Positions 16,087-25,489 of a stretch of DNA of 64,000 bases are shown one piece after another. The DNA comes from Actinokineospora globicatena (GTDB lineage: Bacteria > Actinomycetota > Actinomycetes > Mycobacteriales > Pseudonocardiaceae), in NCBI RefSeq assembly GCF_024171945.1, contig NZ_JAMTCR010000002.1, forward strand, positions 1,116,001 through 1,180,000. Direction: 5' to 3'. The first letter of the stretch is position 1, and every line of letters starts with the position of its first letter. A program made the translations under genes and the position numbers. Under the pieces are notes generated by a model that worked only from the letters and a program-made list of their open reading frames with translations, ran no database searches and was not told the origin of the DNA.

Positions 16087-16668
16087 GTGTTGCTGAGCGA
16101 TCGTGACCTGCGGGAAGAGTTGGCGGCTGGGCGGCTGGGGTTGGAGCCGTTCGAGCCGTTGATGGTGCAGCCGTCGAGTGTTGACGTGCGGTTGGACCGG
16201 TTCTTCCGGGTGTTCAACAACACGCGGTACACGCACATCGATCCGCGGCAGCAGCAGGATGACCTGACGTCGTTGGTCGAGGCTGAGGACGACGAGCCGT
16301 TCGTGCTGCACCCCGGGGAGTTCGTGCTGGGGTCGACGTTCGAGGCGGTGACGTTGCCGGATGACCTGGCTGGGCGGCTGGAGGGCAAGTCGTCGCTGGG
16401 GCGGTTGGGGTTGTTGACGCACTCGACGGCGGGGTTCATCGATCCGGGGTTCACGGGGCACATCACGTTGGAGCTGTCCAACGTCGCCAACTTGCCGATC
16501 ACGTTGTGGCCGGGGATGAAGATCGGGCAGCTCTGCCTGTTCCGGCTGTCCTCAGCGGCCGAGTTCCCCTACGGCTCCAAGGAAGCCGGGTCGCGCTACC
16601 AGGGGCAGCGGGGTCCGACGCCCTCTAGGGCTTACCTGAACTTTCACCGGGTCGACACCAAGCGCTGA
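16087..16668 (+). CDS. dcd: dCTP deaminase
   Basis: 193 residues. The GTG at 16087 gives the family N-terminus MLLSDRDLR; a GTG at 16081 is also possible. Motifs include [45 protein letters not shown] (nucleotide binding, with catalytic Glu in [16 protein letters not shown]) and QLCLFRLSS. In M. tuberculosis the orthologue is bifunctional, taking dCTP straight to dUMP. It supplies dUMP for thymidylate synthesis. The gene is convergent with and overlaps the MFS gene by 25 bases. Confidence 0.95.
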   Translation: MLLSDRDLREELAAGRLGLEPFEPLMVQPSSVDVRLDRFFRVFNNTRYTHIDPRQQQDDLTSLVEAEDDEPFVLHPGEFVLGSTFEAVTLPDDLAGRLEGKSSLGRLGLLTHSTAGFIDPGFTGHITLELSNVANLPITLWPGMKIGQLCLFRLSSAAEFPYGSKEAGSRYQGQRGPTPSRAYLNFHRVDTKR

Positions 16669-17801
16669 CCGACCGGCGTGATGAACACGGCGGCCACAGG
16701 TAGCGCTGCCACTAGGGATAGGGCTAACGGCCAGCCGAAGGCGGTTACCACTACCGCGAACAGTGGGGCGATGACGAGAGCCATCGCGTTCTGGCCAGTG
16801 TTCTGGATGCCCAACGCGCGGCCTGCCCAGAACGGGCCCGCTAGTTCTGCCGTCGCTGTGAACGCCAGCCCGTTGTCGGTCACCGAGATGATCAGCACCG
16901 CGACCAGCCCCACCACGGCCACCCACGTCGAGCCGCCGAAGGCCCAGATCATCAGCGCCGCCGCCACGGCCACCGCGATGATCCGCATCGGCCGCATCCG
17001 GCTCCCCATCCGGTCCGACCACACCCCGGCCCCGATCCGACCGGCCGCGCCGAAGATCTGCACCACGGCGAGCACGACCCCGGCCGTGACCGCGTTCCAC
17101 CCGTGTTCCGTGACCAGGTAGGTCAAGGCGAACGTGCTCGAGGTGAACTGGGGTGCCACCAGTAGCGCACTAGCGATGTGGACTCGCCACAACGTTGGCG
17201 TCCGGTAGGGCGACCTGGTCTCGGTGACAGTGCGCGCTGCCGTGCGTGGCGGGTCCAACAGCCACAGGGCAACGACAACTGCCAGCACCAGGCACAATGC
17301 GGCAGGTACGACTAACGCCGCGCGATAGCCCCAAGCCTCCCCCGCAGCAGGTAGCACTAGAGCGGCGAATCCGACGCCGATGGGTGTGCACGTCTGTCGG
17401 ATCCCCATCGCCAGACCGCGCTCGGACGCCTCGAACCACCCCAGCACCGCCCGCCCGCTGGCCGAGGTGATCGACGCCGAGAACACCCCCGCCACGACCA
17501 TCAGCGCGCCGAGTCCCACCACCCCGCTCACCGCGGCGGCGGCCAGGCCCGCGAGCCCGGTGCCCGCCATGCCGATGCCCATCACGACCCGCTCGCCGAA
17601 CCGGTCCGCCGCGGCGCCCCACGCGATCAGCGCGACGAGCACCCCGAGCACCGGCACCACCGCCAGCGTCCCGCCCTCGGTCAGCGACAGCCCCAACTCG
17701 GCCCGCAACTGCGGCAGCAGGAAGGGCAACCCGTAGACCAGACTCGTCACGGCGGCCTGCGCGGCGACCGCGATCGTGAGGATCCACCAGCGACGTCCCA
17801 T
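16644..17801 (-). CDS. MFS transporter
   Basis: 385 residues from the ATG at 17801, with about 12 hydrophobic segments. The loop after helix 2 reads [16 protein letters not shown], a version of the MFS motif G-x-x-x-D-R-x-G-R. Start choice: the longer ORF begins inside the terminator shared with etfD, while a -10 element ends about 10 bases before the ATG at 17801, giving a nearly leaderless message. Single-polypeptide major facilitators of this type export drugs or take up small metabolites; the substrate cannot be told. Several stretches use CTA, CTC-GTA and similar codons less common in neighbouring genes. Confidence 0.85.
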   Translation of the reverse strand: MGRRWWILTIAVAAQAAVTSLVYGLPFLLPQLRAELGLSLTEGGTLAVVPVLGVLVALIAWGAAADRFGERVVMGIGMAGTGLAGLAAAAVSGVVGLGALMVVAGVFSASITSASGRAVLGWFEASERGLAMGIRQTCTPIGVGFAALVLPAAGEAWGYRAALVVPAALCLVLAVVVALWLLDPPRTAARTVTETRSPYRTPTLWRVHIASALLVAPQFTSSTFALTYLVTEHGWNAVTAGVVLAVVQIFGAAGRIGAGVWSDRMGSRMRPMRIIAVAVAAALMIWAFGGSTWVAVVGLVAVLIISVTDNGLAFTATAELAGPFWAGRALGIQNTGQNAMALVIAPLFAVVVTAFGWPLALSLVAALPVAAVFITPVGQRLVSTR

Positions 17802-17811
17802 GTAGTTAACG

Positions 17812-17840
17812 TAGCTAAGTGTTCCTGGATAGCGGAACAA
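17812..17840 (-). promoter_or_regulatory. Promoter of the MFS gene
   Basis: On the minus strand, TTGTTC (17835-17840) and TAGCTA (17812-17817) are separated by 17 bases. The ATG at 17801 is about 10 bases past the -10, so a leaderless transcript is likely. Confidence 0.5.
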
Positions 17841-17858
17841 CTTTCCCGCCATACGAGA

Positions 17859-17890
17859 AGCGCCCCCGACCGCGGCAGGTCGGGGGCGCT
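17859..17890 (-). terminator. Terminator of etfD
   Basis: A perfect 12-bp G+C-rich stem (17859-17870 with 17879-17890) with an 8-base loop, just beyond the etfD stop. Confidence 0.8.
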
Positions 17891-17902
17891 GTCGAGAACC
17901 GG

Positions 17903-20140
17903 CTACTTGTCCTCGTCCGCCAACGGAGTCCCGGTGCCCACCTCGTCGGTCGGGGTGTCCATCGGCTCGTCCTTGCCCCGTCGCACCGCCGCCAGCAGCA
18001 GCTGCGCGACGTCCACGACCTCGACGTGCGCCCCGGCCAACCCGTCCGCCTGCCGCGCGGTGACCCCGTCGGTCAGCATCACGCGGCAGAACGGGCAGCC
18101 AGTCGCGATCTTCGACGGCGCGGTCCCCAGTGCCTCGTCGACCCGGTCGACGTTGATGCGCTTACCGATGCGCTCTTCCATCCACATTCGCGCACCACCC
18201 GCACCGCAGCACATAGACCTATCCGCGTGGCGTGGCATCTCACGCAACCGCGCACCGGAAGCACCAACGAGCTCACGCGGCGCTTCATAGACCTTGTTGT
18301 GCCGCCCCAAGTAGCAAGGATCGTGATAGGTGACGTCTTCCGTCACCGGTGCCACCGGGACAAGGCGGCGCTCACGCACCAACTTGTTCAACAACTGGGT
18401 GTGGTGCAAGACCTCGTAGTTGCCGCCGACCTGCGGGTACTCGTTCGCGATCGTGTTGAAGCAGTGCGCGCACGTCACCACGATCTTGCGCTTACCCGGC
18501 TCGCGGCCCTCGAACACCGAGTTGATGACCTCGACGTTCTGCTGGGCCAGCATCTGGAACAGGAACTCGTTGCCCGCCCGCCGCGCCGGGTCGCCCGTGC
18601 AGGTTTCCTCCGGCCCGAGCACCACGTACTTCACCTCGGCGGTGTGCAGCAGCTCCGCGACCGCGCGCGTCGTCTTCTTGGCCCGGTCCTCGAACGCGCC
18701 CGCGCAGCCCACCCAGAACAGGTACTCGGTGTCGTCGGTCAGCTCCCCGTCGAACACCGGGACCTCGAACTCCAGCTCCTCGGTCCAGGCGAGCCGGTCC
18801 TTGGCGTTCTGGCCCCACGGGTTGCCCTTGTTCTCCAGGTTCTTGAACATCCCGCCGAGCTCGCTGGGGAAGTTCGACTCGATCAGCACCTGGTAGCGGC
18901 GCATGTCGACGATGTGGTCCACGTGCTCGATGTCCACCGGGCACTGCTCGACGCACGCGCCGCAGGTGGTGCAGGACCACAGCACCTCGGTGTCGATGAC
19001 CGCGCCGTCGTCGCCGATCAGCGCCTTCTGCGACTCGGCGATGGCCAGCACGTCGATGCCCGCGTACGGGTTGTCCCCGGTCAGCCCGACCTCGTCGCCC
19101 GCCATGTCCCTGCTGCCGCCCGCGAGCAGGTACGGGGCCTTGGCGTAGGCGTGGTCGCGCAGCTGGGTGATCAGCAGCTTCGGCGACAGCGGCTTGCCGG
19201 TGTTCCACGCCGGGCACTGCGACTGGCAGCGGCCGCACTCGGTGCAGGTGGTGAAGTCCAGCCAGCCCTTCCAGGTGAAGTCCTCGACCTTGCCCGCGCC
19301 GAAGACGTCCTTCTCCGGGTCGGCCTCCTCGAAGTCGAGCGGCTTGCCGCCGGACATCATCGGCCGCAGCGGGCCGAGCGCGACCCCGCCGTCGTCCTCG
19401 CGCTTGAAGTAGATGTTGAAGAAGGCGCTGAACCGGTGCCAGGCCACGCCCATGGTCATGTACTTGGCGACCACGTACACCCACACCATGGCGCCCATCA
19501 GCTTGATGAACGCCAGCACCGAGACCAGGGCCGGGCTCGCGGGCAGCAGCTCGCCGAGCGGGTTGGTCACGAACGCCGCCCAGGTCGGGACCTCGTGCGC
19601 GCCGAGTGCCGCCTTACCGGCCCGCACGCCCAGGATGCCGATGCCCTCGAAGATCACCACGGCCTCGACGAAGTACGCCTGCCACTGGTTCGACCCCTGG
19701 AACCGGGACAGCCGGTCGGCACGGCGCGGGTGGTTGCGCTGCCGGATGACCGCGAGCGCGACGCCGCCGACGATCGTGCCGATGCCGAGCAGCTCCATCA
19801 GCAGGTGCCACAGGCTCCAGTGGTCGAGGACCGGCCAACCCCAGGTCGGCACGAACACCTCGCCGTAGGCCTCGAACAGCGCGGCCGACCCGATCAGGAA
19901 GCCCCACATCACCAGCCAGTGCCAGGGCCCGACGTGCCGGAACTTGTTCATCCTGGTGTGCGCGGCGAATTCCTTGACCAGCGTCTTCATCCGCGGCACG
20001 AACGGCCCGTTGCGGGTGGCGTCCGGCTGGCCGAGCCGGATGATGGCGACCATCCGCGCCACGGTCCGCACGAACATGCCCCACGCGACGAGGCTGACCG
20101 CGACCGCGACCAACCCCAGTGCCAGCTGCACGGCGCCCAT
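17903..20140 (-). CDS. etfD: Membrane Fe-S oxidoreductase EtfD (ETF:menaquinone oxidoreductase-like)
   Basis: 745 residues. Residues 1-245 carry about six membrane helices of the NarI-like heme-b type. Two [4Fe-4S] ferredoxin motifs follow, CTECGRCQSQCP (about 299-310) and CTTCGACVEQCP (about 390-401). Two CCG domains come next, the first with VGCAGAFED and TCAHCFNT, the second with CYLGRHN, SMCCGAGGARMW and TGCPFC. This is the architecture of M. tuberculosis Rv0338c, shown to be EtfD, which accepts electrons from ETF during fatty-acid beta-oxidation and passes them to the quinone pool. The C-terminal 30 residues are acidic and variable. It is divergent from a TetR gene, with palindromes between. 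Confidence 0.92.
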   Translation of the reverse strand: MGAVQLALGLVAVAVSLVAWGMFVRTVARMVAIIRLGQPDATRNGPFVPRMKTLVKEFAAHTRMNKFRHVGPWHWLVMWGFLIGSAALFEAYGEVFVPTWGWPVLDHWSLWHLLMELLGIGTIVGGVALAVIRQRNHPRRADRLSRFQGSNQWQAYFVEAVVIFEGIGILGVRAGKAALGAHEVPTWAAFVTNPLGELLPASPALVSVLAFIKLMGAMVWVYVVAKYMTMGVAWHRFSAFFNIYFKREDDGGVALGPLRPMMSGGKPLDFEEADPEKDVFGAGKVEDFTWKGWLDFTTCTECGRCQSQCPAWNTGKPLSPKLLITQLRDHAYAKAPYLLAGGSRDMAGDEVGLTGDNPYAGIDVLAIAESQKALIGDDGAVIDTEVLWSCTTCGACVEQCPVDIEHVDHIVDMRRYQVLIESNFPSELGGMFKNLENKGNPWGQNAKDRLAWTEELEFEVPVFDGELTDDTEYLFWVGCAGAFEDRAKKTTRAVAELLHTAEVKYVVLGPEETCTGDPARRAGNEFLFQMLAQQNVEVINSVFEGREPGKRKIVVTCAHCFNTIANEYPQVGGNYEVLHHTQLLNKLVRERRLVPVAPVTEDVTYHDPCYLGRHNKVYEAPRELVGASGARLREMPRHADRSMCCGAGGARMWMEERIGKRINVDRVDEALGTAPSKIATGCPFCRVMLTDGVTARQADGLAGAHVEVVDVAQLLLAAVRRGKDEPMDTPTDEVGTGTPLADEDK

Positions 20141-20191
20141 GTGGTGGTGCCCTTCCGTCGATCTGGTGCGGGTGGGTGGACCCTACGCGTT

Positions 20192-20258
20192 CTTACTGGC
20201 CGGTAACCGACTTTGAGAAGCCTAAGTCGGTCAAGTGTGGCGCACACCTCGGTAACTT
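20192..20258. promoter_or_regulatory. Operator cluster between etfD and the TetR gene
   Basis: Three elements lie in the divergent region. TTACTGGCCGGTAA (20192-20205) is a near-perfect palindrome resembling the one in the fadE5 promoter. A perfect 8-bp inverted repeat ACCGACTT/AAGTCGGT (20206-20213 and 20224-20231) has a 10-base centre. The word CGGTAACTT (20250-20258) is also seen at fadE5. They are likely sites for the adjacent TetR protein or for a fatty-acid repressor. Confidence 0.55.
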
Positions 20259-20332
20259 CCTGGACACTTGTTCAGGTAGTTTGCCGGTGTGCACCCGCCC
20301 ATCCTCCCCGTGATCACCCGGCTCGGCCCGAC

Positions 20333-20902
20333 GTGAGGAGCTACCGCCGGGTCGACGGCCGCAGGACCAGGGGCGACCGGCGCAGGCGCGAGATCGTCGA
20401 GGCGACGCTGCGGGTGGTCGAGCGCGACGGCGTCGCGGGCGTGTCGCACCGGTCGGTCGCGGCGGAGGCGGAGATCCCACCCGCGTCGATCACCTACCAC
20501 TTCGCCGCGCTCGACGACCTGCTCGTGGCCGCGCTGGTGCACTCGGCGGAGGAGTCGGCTGCCCGCACCAGGGACCTCATCGAGTCCAGTCGGATCAAGG
20601 GCAGCGGACCCGCGGGCGCCGTCGCGGAGATGCTGGCCGACGCGCTCGGGCCCCGGCGCGGCCGGACGATGGCGCAGTTCGAGCTCTACCTGCTCGCCGC
20701 ACGCCGGCCCGCGCTCCGCCCGGCCGCGCGGCTGTGGATCGACGTGCTGACCAGCCTCGGCCGCCAGCCCGACGAGGTCGGCTTCCGCGCGTTCCTCGCC
20801 GCCCTCGACGGCATGCTCACCCAGGGCCTGATCGACGACGAACCGCCGACGGCCGCCGAGTTGCTGCCGGTCGTGGAGCACCTGCTCGCCCCGTTGCGGT
20901 AG
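20333..20902 (+). CDS. TetR-family regulator
   Basis: 189 residues from a GTG at 20333; the frame is open further upstream, but those residues are not family-like. The HTH is RREIVEATLRVVERDG, then VSHRSVAAEAEIPPASITYHF and a ligand-binding helical domain with EMLADALGPRRGRTMAQFELYLLAARRPALRP. It is divergent from etfD with operator-like palindromes between, so control of etfD and of itself is the likely role. The ligand may be an acyl-CoA, given the neighbours (inference). No clear ribosome binding site is seen, so the start is uncertain. Confidence 0.82.
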   Translation: MRSYRRVDGRRTRGDRRRREIVEATLRVVERDGVAGVSHRSVAAEAEIPPASITYHFAALDDLLVAALVHSAEESAARTRDLIESSRIKGSGPAGAVAEMLADALGPRRGRTMAQFELYLLAARRPALRPAARLWIDVLTSLGRQPDEVGFRAFLAALDGMLTQGLIDDEPPTAAELLPVVEHLLAPLR

Positions 20903-21176
20903 GTGCCCAGTACCAGGCGGCTGGGGACAGCGCCTGGGACCAAAGTCGTACTCGAACCAAGACCCGGGTCCGATGTCGGCGCACGCCGGGGACCCTAGTC
21001 TCGGGTGGGGGTCGTCGGGGGGCGCTGACCAGCGGAAACGGGACGTCGTACCACCTGGGGGTAGGGACAACTTCAGGGCAGGGTCGGGGGCGTCCCGGAT
21101 TTCGGCAACCGGTCTGCGGTCCTAGCGTCGCGGTAGCGGTTCTTCCTGGTGGTTCGCGGTTTCCGGTGGGGGTGTC

Positions 21177-22022
21177 ATGGCGAGCGGTGTGGTGGTCGGC
21201 AGGTCAAGACGAGGGGTGCTGGGGGTGACCGCCGTGGGGGTGGCGGTCCTGCTCTCCTCGGTGGGTGCCTGCGGTATCACGACGAAGCGGTTCAGCGATG
21301 ACGCCGCGGTCGGCGAGGTGATCCGGGCGGTCCGGATCGAGTCCGAGGCCGGTTCGGTGCGGTTGCGGGCGGGCACGTCCACCAGCGTGCACCGCACCGT
21401 GTCCCACCTCGACGACCGCCCGGGAGCCACGCACCGGGTCGAGGGGGACGTGTTGGTCCTGCGGGAGTGCGAGACGCGCAACTGCTGGGTCGACTACGAG
21501 GTGGTCGTGCCGGAGGGCGTGACCGTCTCGGGCGGGCTCGACTCGGGGTCCGTCGACGTCGAGGGGGCGTCGACGGTCAACCTGCGGGTCAGCTCGGGGG
21601 AGGTGAAGGTGCGCAGGGTGTCCGGCGCGGTGCACGTGGCGGCCGAGTCCGGCTCGGTCGACCTGGTCGACGTCAAGGGGAAGGTCGCCGTCGAGGCGAG
21701 CTCGGGGGACGTCTCGGCCAGGAACACCGGCGCCGCCACCCTGCGCGCCGAGTCCGGCTCGGTGGACGCCCAGGGGATCGACGGCCCGGTCGACGTGACC
21801 GCGCAGTCGGGCACCGTCACCGTCCGGTTGGTCAAGGCCGCGGCGGTCCGTGCGGTCAGCAGCAGCGGTTCGGTGCAGGTCATCGTGCCGCGGGGGGAAT
21901 ACCGGGTGAGCGCGCACACCGACAGCGGGGACGTCGACAACGGCGTCGGCGACTACCGCGATTCGCCCAACCACTTGGAACTCAGCGCGGAGTCCGGCGA
22001 CGTGACGGTGAGGTTCGGCTGA
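21177..22022 (+). CDS. DUF4097-family lipoprotein with beta-strand repeats
   Basis: 281 residues. A signal peptide precedes a lipobox-like VGAC with Cys32, so the mature protein should be lipid-anchored outside. The rest is a regular array of short strands with alternating SGSVDV, SSGEVKV, ESGSVDL, SSGDVSA and SGTVTV words about 20 residues apart, the DUF4097/adhesin-like beta-solenoid. The function of such proteins is not known. The stop overlaps by one base the ATG of the following TetR gene, so the two are coupled. Confidence 0.85.
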   Translation: MASGVVVGRSRRGVLGVTAVGVAVLLSSVGACGITTKRFSDDAAVGEVIRAVRIESEAGSVRLRAGTSTSVHRTVSHLDDRPGATHRVEGDVLVLRECETRNCWVDYEVVVPEGVTVSGGLDSGSVDVEGASTVNLRVSSGEVKVRRVSGAVHVAAESGSVDLVDVKGKVAVEASSGDVSARNTGAATLRAESGSVDAQGIDGPVDVTAQSGTVTVRLVKAAAVRAVSSSGSVQVIVPRGEYRVSAHTDSGDVDNGVGDYRDSPNHLELSAESGDVTVRFG

Positions 22023-22852
22023 TGGCAGAGCAGGCAGTTGTGGGTCAGGCGGCAGTGGGTCAGGCAGCAGCGGGGCAAGCAGTTGGGGGCCACGCGGCAG
22101 TGGGTCCGGTAGTGGTGGAGCGGCCCGCGGCGCCGGTGCGGACGGGGGGCGCGGTGATCCACGAGCGGGCCGACGCGGCCCGCAACCGGCGGCGGATCCT
22201 GATCGCCGCCCGTGCCCTGTTCGCCCAGCGCGGGGTGGACAAGGTCACGATGGACCAGATCGCCGCGGCGGCCGGGGTGGGCAAGGGGACCCTGTTCCGG
22301 CGCTTCGGGGACAAGTCGGGGTTGGCCGCCGCGCTGCTCGACGACGGGGAGCGGGAGCTGCGCGCGCGGGTGGCCGAGGGGGCGGCGCCGCTGGGTCCGG
22401 GGGGAGACCCGGCGGCGCGGCTGCTCGCCTTCTTCGACGCCTACCTCACCTTCCTGACCGACCACCTGGACCTGGTGCACCTCGCCGAGACCGCGCGGCC
22501 GGGCACCCGGTACCGGATCGCGGCCTACCGGTTCTGGCACGCGCACGTCGCCTCGCTGCTCACCGCGGCGAGGGCGGCGGGCGACCAGGACGCGCTCGCG
22601 CACGTGCTGCTGGCCGGCGTCGCAGCCGACCTGCAGCGGGCCGTGCGGGCCGAGGTGACCGCGGCCGGGATGCGGGCCTCCGTGCTGCACGTGGTCGATT
22701 CCGTGGTGAACGCCCAGGTCAGCGCGCCGAACCCGGTCGAGTCGGCCGTCGAGGCGGAGCCGGAGCGCCCGCTGCCGTCGCCAGGTTCAGTGGTGGCGCT
22801 CACGCCGGGAACAACCGACCGGGGTGCTTCGTTGTGGGTGCAGGAAGGTTGA
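22022..22852 (+). CDS. TetR-family regulator with a repetitive N-terminal extension
   Basis: 276 residues. The ATG overlaps the upstream stop (TGATG). The first 45 residues are low-complexity, with VGQAAVGQAAAGQAVGGHAAVG words, before a normal TetR HTH: NRRRILIAARALFAQRGVDK, then AAAGVGKGTLFRRFGDKSGL. A helical ligand domain follows, with a Pro-rich tail. A start near residue 40 is possible. Its last 45 bases contain the SigH-type promoter of the dnaK operon, and its stop codon lies within the HAIR operator, so the reading frame and regulatory DNA overlap. Target unknown, possibly the coupled DUF4097 gene. Confidence 0.82.
   Translation: MAEQAVVGQAAVGQAAAGQAVGGHAAVGPVVVERPAAPVRTGGAVIHERADAARNRRRILIAARALFAQRGVDKVTMDQIAAAAGVGKGTLFRRFGDKSGLAAALLDDGERELRARVAEGAAPLGPGGDPAARLLAFFDAYLTFLTDHLDLVHLAETARPGTRYRIAAYRFWHAHVASLLTAARAAGDQDALAHVLLAGVAADLQRAVRAEVTAAGMRASVLHVVDSVVNAQVSAPNPVESAVEAEPERPLPSPGSVVALTPGTTDRGASLWVQEG
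22808..22833 (+). promoter_or_regulatory. SigH/SigR-type promoter of the dnaK operon
   Basis: GGAAC (22808-22812) and CGTT (22830-22833) are 17 bases apart, an exact match to the stress sigma consensus GGAAY-N17/18-CGTT. It lies within the 3' end of the TetR coding region. The same sequence layout occurs at clpB. Confidence 0.7.
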
Positions 22853-22868
22853 GCGGGGCGGACTCAAG
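22848..22868 (+). promoter_or_regulatory. HAIR operator for HspR at dnaK
   Basis: GTTGAGC-N7-ACTCAAG matches the HspR-binding consensus CTTGAGT-N7-ACTCAAG in 12 of 14 half-site positions. It starts about 15 bases after the -10 element of the stress promoter. A candidate housekeeping -10, TAGGCT, is at 22887-22892. Confidence 0.8.
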
Positions 22869-22953
22869 TTAAAAACCTCAGTCCGGTAGGCTCAACTTCG
22901 CCAGGCCCCGGGGTGGGCCGACACCACAGGCACAGCACCAGCAGGAGGAAACC

Positions 22954-24816
22954 ATGGCGCGAGCGGTCGGCATCGACCTGGGGACGACCAACTCCGTCGT
23001 CGCCGTCCTGGAGGGCGGTGAACCGACGGTTATCGCCAACTCGGAGGGCTCGCGGACGACCCCGTCCATCGTGGCGTTCGCCAAGAACGGCGAGGTCCTG
23101 GTCGGTCAGCCCGCCAAGAACCAGGCCGTCACCAACGTGGACCGCACGGTCCGCTCGGTCAAGCGCCACATCGGCACCGGGTGGAAGACCGACGCGATCG
23201 ACGACAAGGCCTACACCGCGCAGGAGATCAGCGCCCGCGTGCTGATGAAGCTCAAGCGCGACGCCGAGGCCTACCTCGGCGAGACCATCACCGACGCGGT
23301 GATCACCGTCCCCGCGTACTTCGAGGACGCCCAGCGCCAGGCCACCAAGGAGGCCGGGCAGATCGCGGGCCTCAACGTGCTGCGGATCGTGAACGAGCCG
23401 ACCGCGGCGGCGCTGGCCTACGGCCTGGACAAGGGCGCCAAGGAGCAGACCATCCTGGTCTTCGACCTCGGCGGCGGCACCTTCGACGTGTCCCTGCTCG
23501 AGATCGGCGACGGCGTCGTCGAGGTCCGCGCGACCAGCGGCGACAACCACCTCGGTGGCGACGACTGGGACCAGCGCGTCGTCGACTGGCTGGTGGAGAA
23601 GTTCAAGGCCTCGGCGGGCATCGACCTGACCAAGGACAAGATGGCCCTGCAGCGCATCCGCGAGGCGGCCGAGAAGGCGAAGATCGAGCTGTCCAGCTCG
23701 AACAGCGCCAACATCAACCTGCCCTACATCACCGTGGACGCGGACAAGAACCCGCTGTTCCTGGACGAGACGCTGACCCGCGCCGAGTTCCAGCGGATCA
23801 CCGCCGACCTGCTCGACCGCACCCGCGCCCCGTTCAACAACGTGGTGAAGGACGCGGGCGTGTCCGTCGGCGAGATCGACCACGTCGTGCTGGTCGGCGG
23901 CTCCACCCGGATGCCCGCCGTCGCCGAGCTGGTCAAGGAGCTGACCGGCGGCCGCGAGCCGAACAAGGGCGTCAACCCGGACGAGGTCGTCGCGGTCGGC
24001 GCCGCGCTGCAGGCCGGTGTGCTCAAGGGCGAGGTCAAGGACGTCCTGCTGCTCGACGTGACCCCGCTGTCGCTGGGCATCGAGACCAAGGGCGGGGTGT
24101 TCACCAAGCTCATCGAGCGCAACACCACCATCCCGACCAAGCGCTCGGAGATCTTCTCCACCGCCGACGACAACCAGACCACCGTGGGCATCCAGGTGTT
24201 CCAGGGTGAGCGCGACTTCGCCGCCGACAACAAGAAGCTCGGCACCTTCGACCTGACCGGCCTGCCGCCTGCCCCGCGCGGCGTCCCGCAGGTCGAGGTC
24301 ACCTTCGACATCGACGCGAACGGCATCGTCCACGTCAACGCGAAGGACCTGGGCACCGGCAAGGAGCAGTCGATGACGATCACCGGTGGCTCCGCGCTGC
24401 CGAAGGACGACATCGACCGGATGGTCCGCGACGCCGAGGCGCACGCCGAGGACGACCGCAAGCGCCGCGAGGAGGCCGAGGTCCGCAACCAGGCCGAGTC
24501 GCTGGTCTACCAGACCGAGAAGTTCGTCAAGGACAACGACGAGAAGATCCCGGCCGAGGCCAAGGAGAAGGTCGGCGCCGCGCTGGCCGAGGCGAACGAG
24601 TCGCTCAAGGGCACCGACATCGCCGCGATCAAGGCCGCGATGGAGAAGCTGGCCGCCGAGTCGCAGACCATGGGGTCCGCGCTCTACGCCAACACCGGCG
24701 CGCAGCCCGGCGGTGCCGAGGACGCGGGCCAGGCCGGGCAGGGCCAGCAGGCCAAGTCCGACGCCGACGACGTGGTGGACGCCGAGATCGTCGACGAGGA
24801 CAAGGACAAGAAGTGA
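22954..24816 (+). CDS. dnaK: Molecular chaperone DnaK
   Basis: 620 residues, the normal actinobacterial length. Nucleotide-binding motifs are [17 protein letters not shown] (residues 6-22), [17 protein letters not shown] and [19 protein letters not shown]. The hydrophobic linker is [15 protein letters not shown], followed by the substrate-binding beta and lid domains. The tail ends [13 protein letters not shown], where EIVDED resembles the conserved C-terminal motif of DnaK. It is an ATP-driven chaperone working with GrpE and DnaJ encoded downstream. The first gene of a four-gene operon, it is preceded by a stress promoter and HAIR site; the ATG has GGAGGA upstream. Confidence 0.98.
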   Translation: MARAVGIDLGTTNSVVAVLEGGEPTVIANSEGSRTTPSIVAFAKNGEVLVGQPAKNQAVTNVDRTVRSVKRHIGTGWKTDAIDDKAYTAQEISARVLMKLKRDAEAYLGETITDAVITVPAYFEDAQRQATKEAGQIAGLNVLRIVNEPTAAALAYGLDKGAKEQTILVFDLGGGTFDVSLLEIGDGVVEVRATSGDNHLGGDDWDQRVVDWLVEKFKASAGIDLTKDKMALQRIREAAEKAKIELSSSNSANINLPYITVDADKNPLFLDETLTRAEFQRITADLLDRTRAPFNNVVKDAGVSVGEIDHVVLVGGSTRMPAVAELVKELTGGREPNKGVNPDEVVAVGAALQAGVLKGEVKDVLLLDVTPLSLGIETKGGVFTKLIERNTTIPTKRSEIFSTADDNQTTVGIQVFQGERDFAADNKKLGTFDLTGLPPAPRGVPQVEVTFDIDANGIVHVNAKDLGTGKEQSMTITGGSALPKDDIDRMVRDAEAHAEDDRKRREEAEVRNQAESLVYQTEKFVKDNDEKIPAEAKEKVGAALAEANESLKGTDIAAIKAAMEKLAAESQTMGSALYANTGAQPGGAEDAGQAGQGQQAKSDADDVVDAEIVDEDKDKK

Positions 24817-24847
24817 CCTCGACCCCGATCGCAGGTGAGGTGACCGC

Positions 24848-25468
24848 GTGAGCGAGCAGCACACGGGCGACCTCTCCGAGGAGCCCCAGGTCCCGGCGCA
24901 GGACACCCGCCAGGAGGCCGACGCCCCCGCTGGCACGCACGCCCCGTCCACCCCGGAGGCCGAGCACGGCTCGGTCGTCGACGGGGTCGTCGAGGGTGTC
25001 GTGGAGCCGGAGCTCGACCCGACCGCGGCGTTGAAGCTCCAGCTCGACGAGCGCACCGCCGACCTGCAGCGCCTGCAGGCGGAGTACGCCAACTACCGCA
25101 AGCGGGTCGACCGGGACCGCGAGCAGGTGGTCACGGCGGCGAAGGCCACCGTGGTCACCGACCTGCTCTCGGTGCTCGACGACGTCGAGCGGGCCGCCGC
25201 GCACGGCGACCTGACCGGCCCGTTCAAGGCGGTCGCGGAGAAGCTGACCAGTTCGCTGCAGAAGGCGGGCCTCGAACCGTTCGGCCACGAGGGCGAGCCG
25301 TTCGACCCGTCGGTGCACGAGGCCGTGCAGCACAACACCTCCACCGAGGTGTCCGGTCCCACCGTGACCGGGGTGCTGCGCCGCGGCTACCGGTTCGGTG
25401 ACCGGGTCGTGCGGGCCGCGCTGGTCGCGGTCACCGACGCGGAAGCCGCACCCGCGGCGCAGGACTAG
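24848..25468 (+). CDS. grpE: Nucleotide exchange factor GrpE
   Basis: 206 residues from a GTG. The first 60 residues are acidic and disordered. A coiled-coil follows, LKLQLDERTADLQRLQAEYANYRKRVDRDRE, quoted in part, then the compact beta domain with PFDPSVHEAVQHNTS and TVTGVLRRGYRFGDRVVRAALV, the GrpE signature. It exchanges ADP for ATP on DnaK. It sits 31 bases after dnaK and 21 before dnaJ in the same operon. Confidence 0.97.
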   Translation: MSEQHTGDLSEEPQVPAQDTRQEADAPAGTHAPSTPEAEHGSVVDGVVEGVVEPELDPTAALKLQLDERTADLQRLQAEYANYRKRVDRDREQVVTAAKATVVTDLLSVLDDVERAAAHGDLTGPFKAVAEKLTSSLQKAGLEPFGHEGEPFDPSVHEAVQHNTSTEVSGPTVTGVLRRGYRFGDRVVRAALVAVTDAEAAPAAQD

Positions 25469-25489
25469 CACGAGAGGAGGGGACGTCCG

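Noticed and set aside
17819-20206. A 795-residue plus-strand open frame
   Set aside because: It is the antisense of etfD, which has unmistakable Fe-S motifs on the other strand.
22848-22892. A CIRCE element for HrcA at dnaK
   Set aside because: The half-sites GTTGAGC and ACTCAAG match HAIR, not TTAGCACTC-N9-GAGTGCTAA, and hspR closes the operon.
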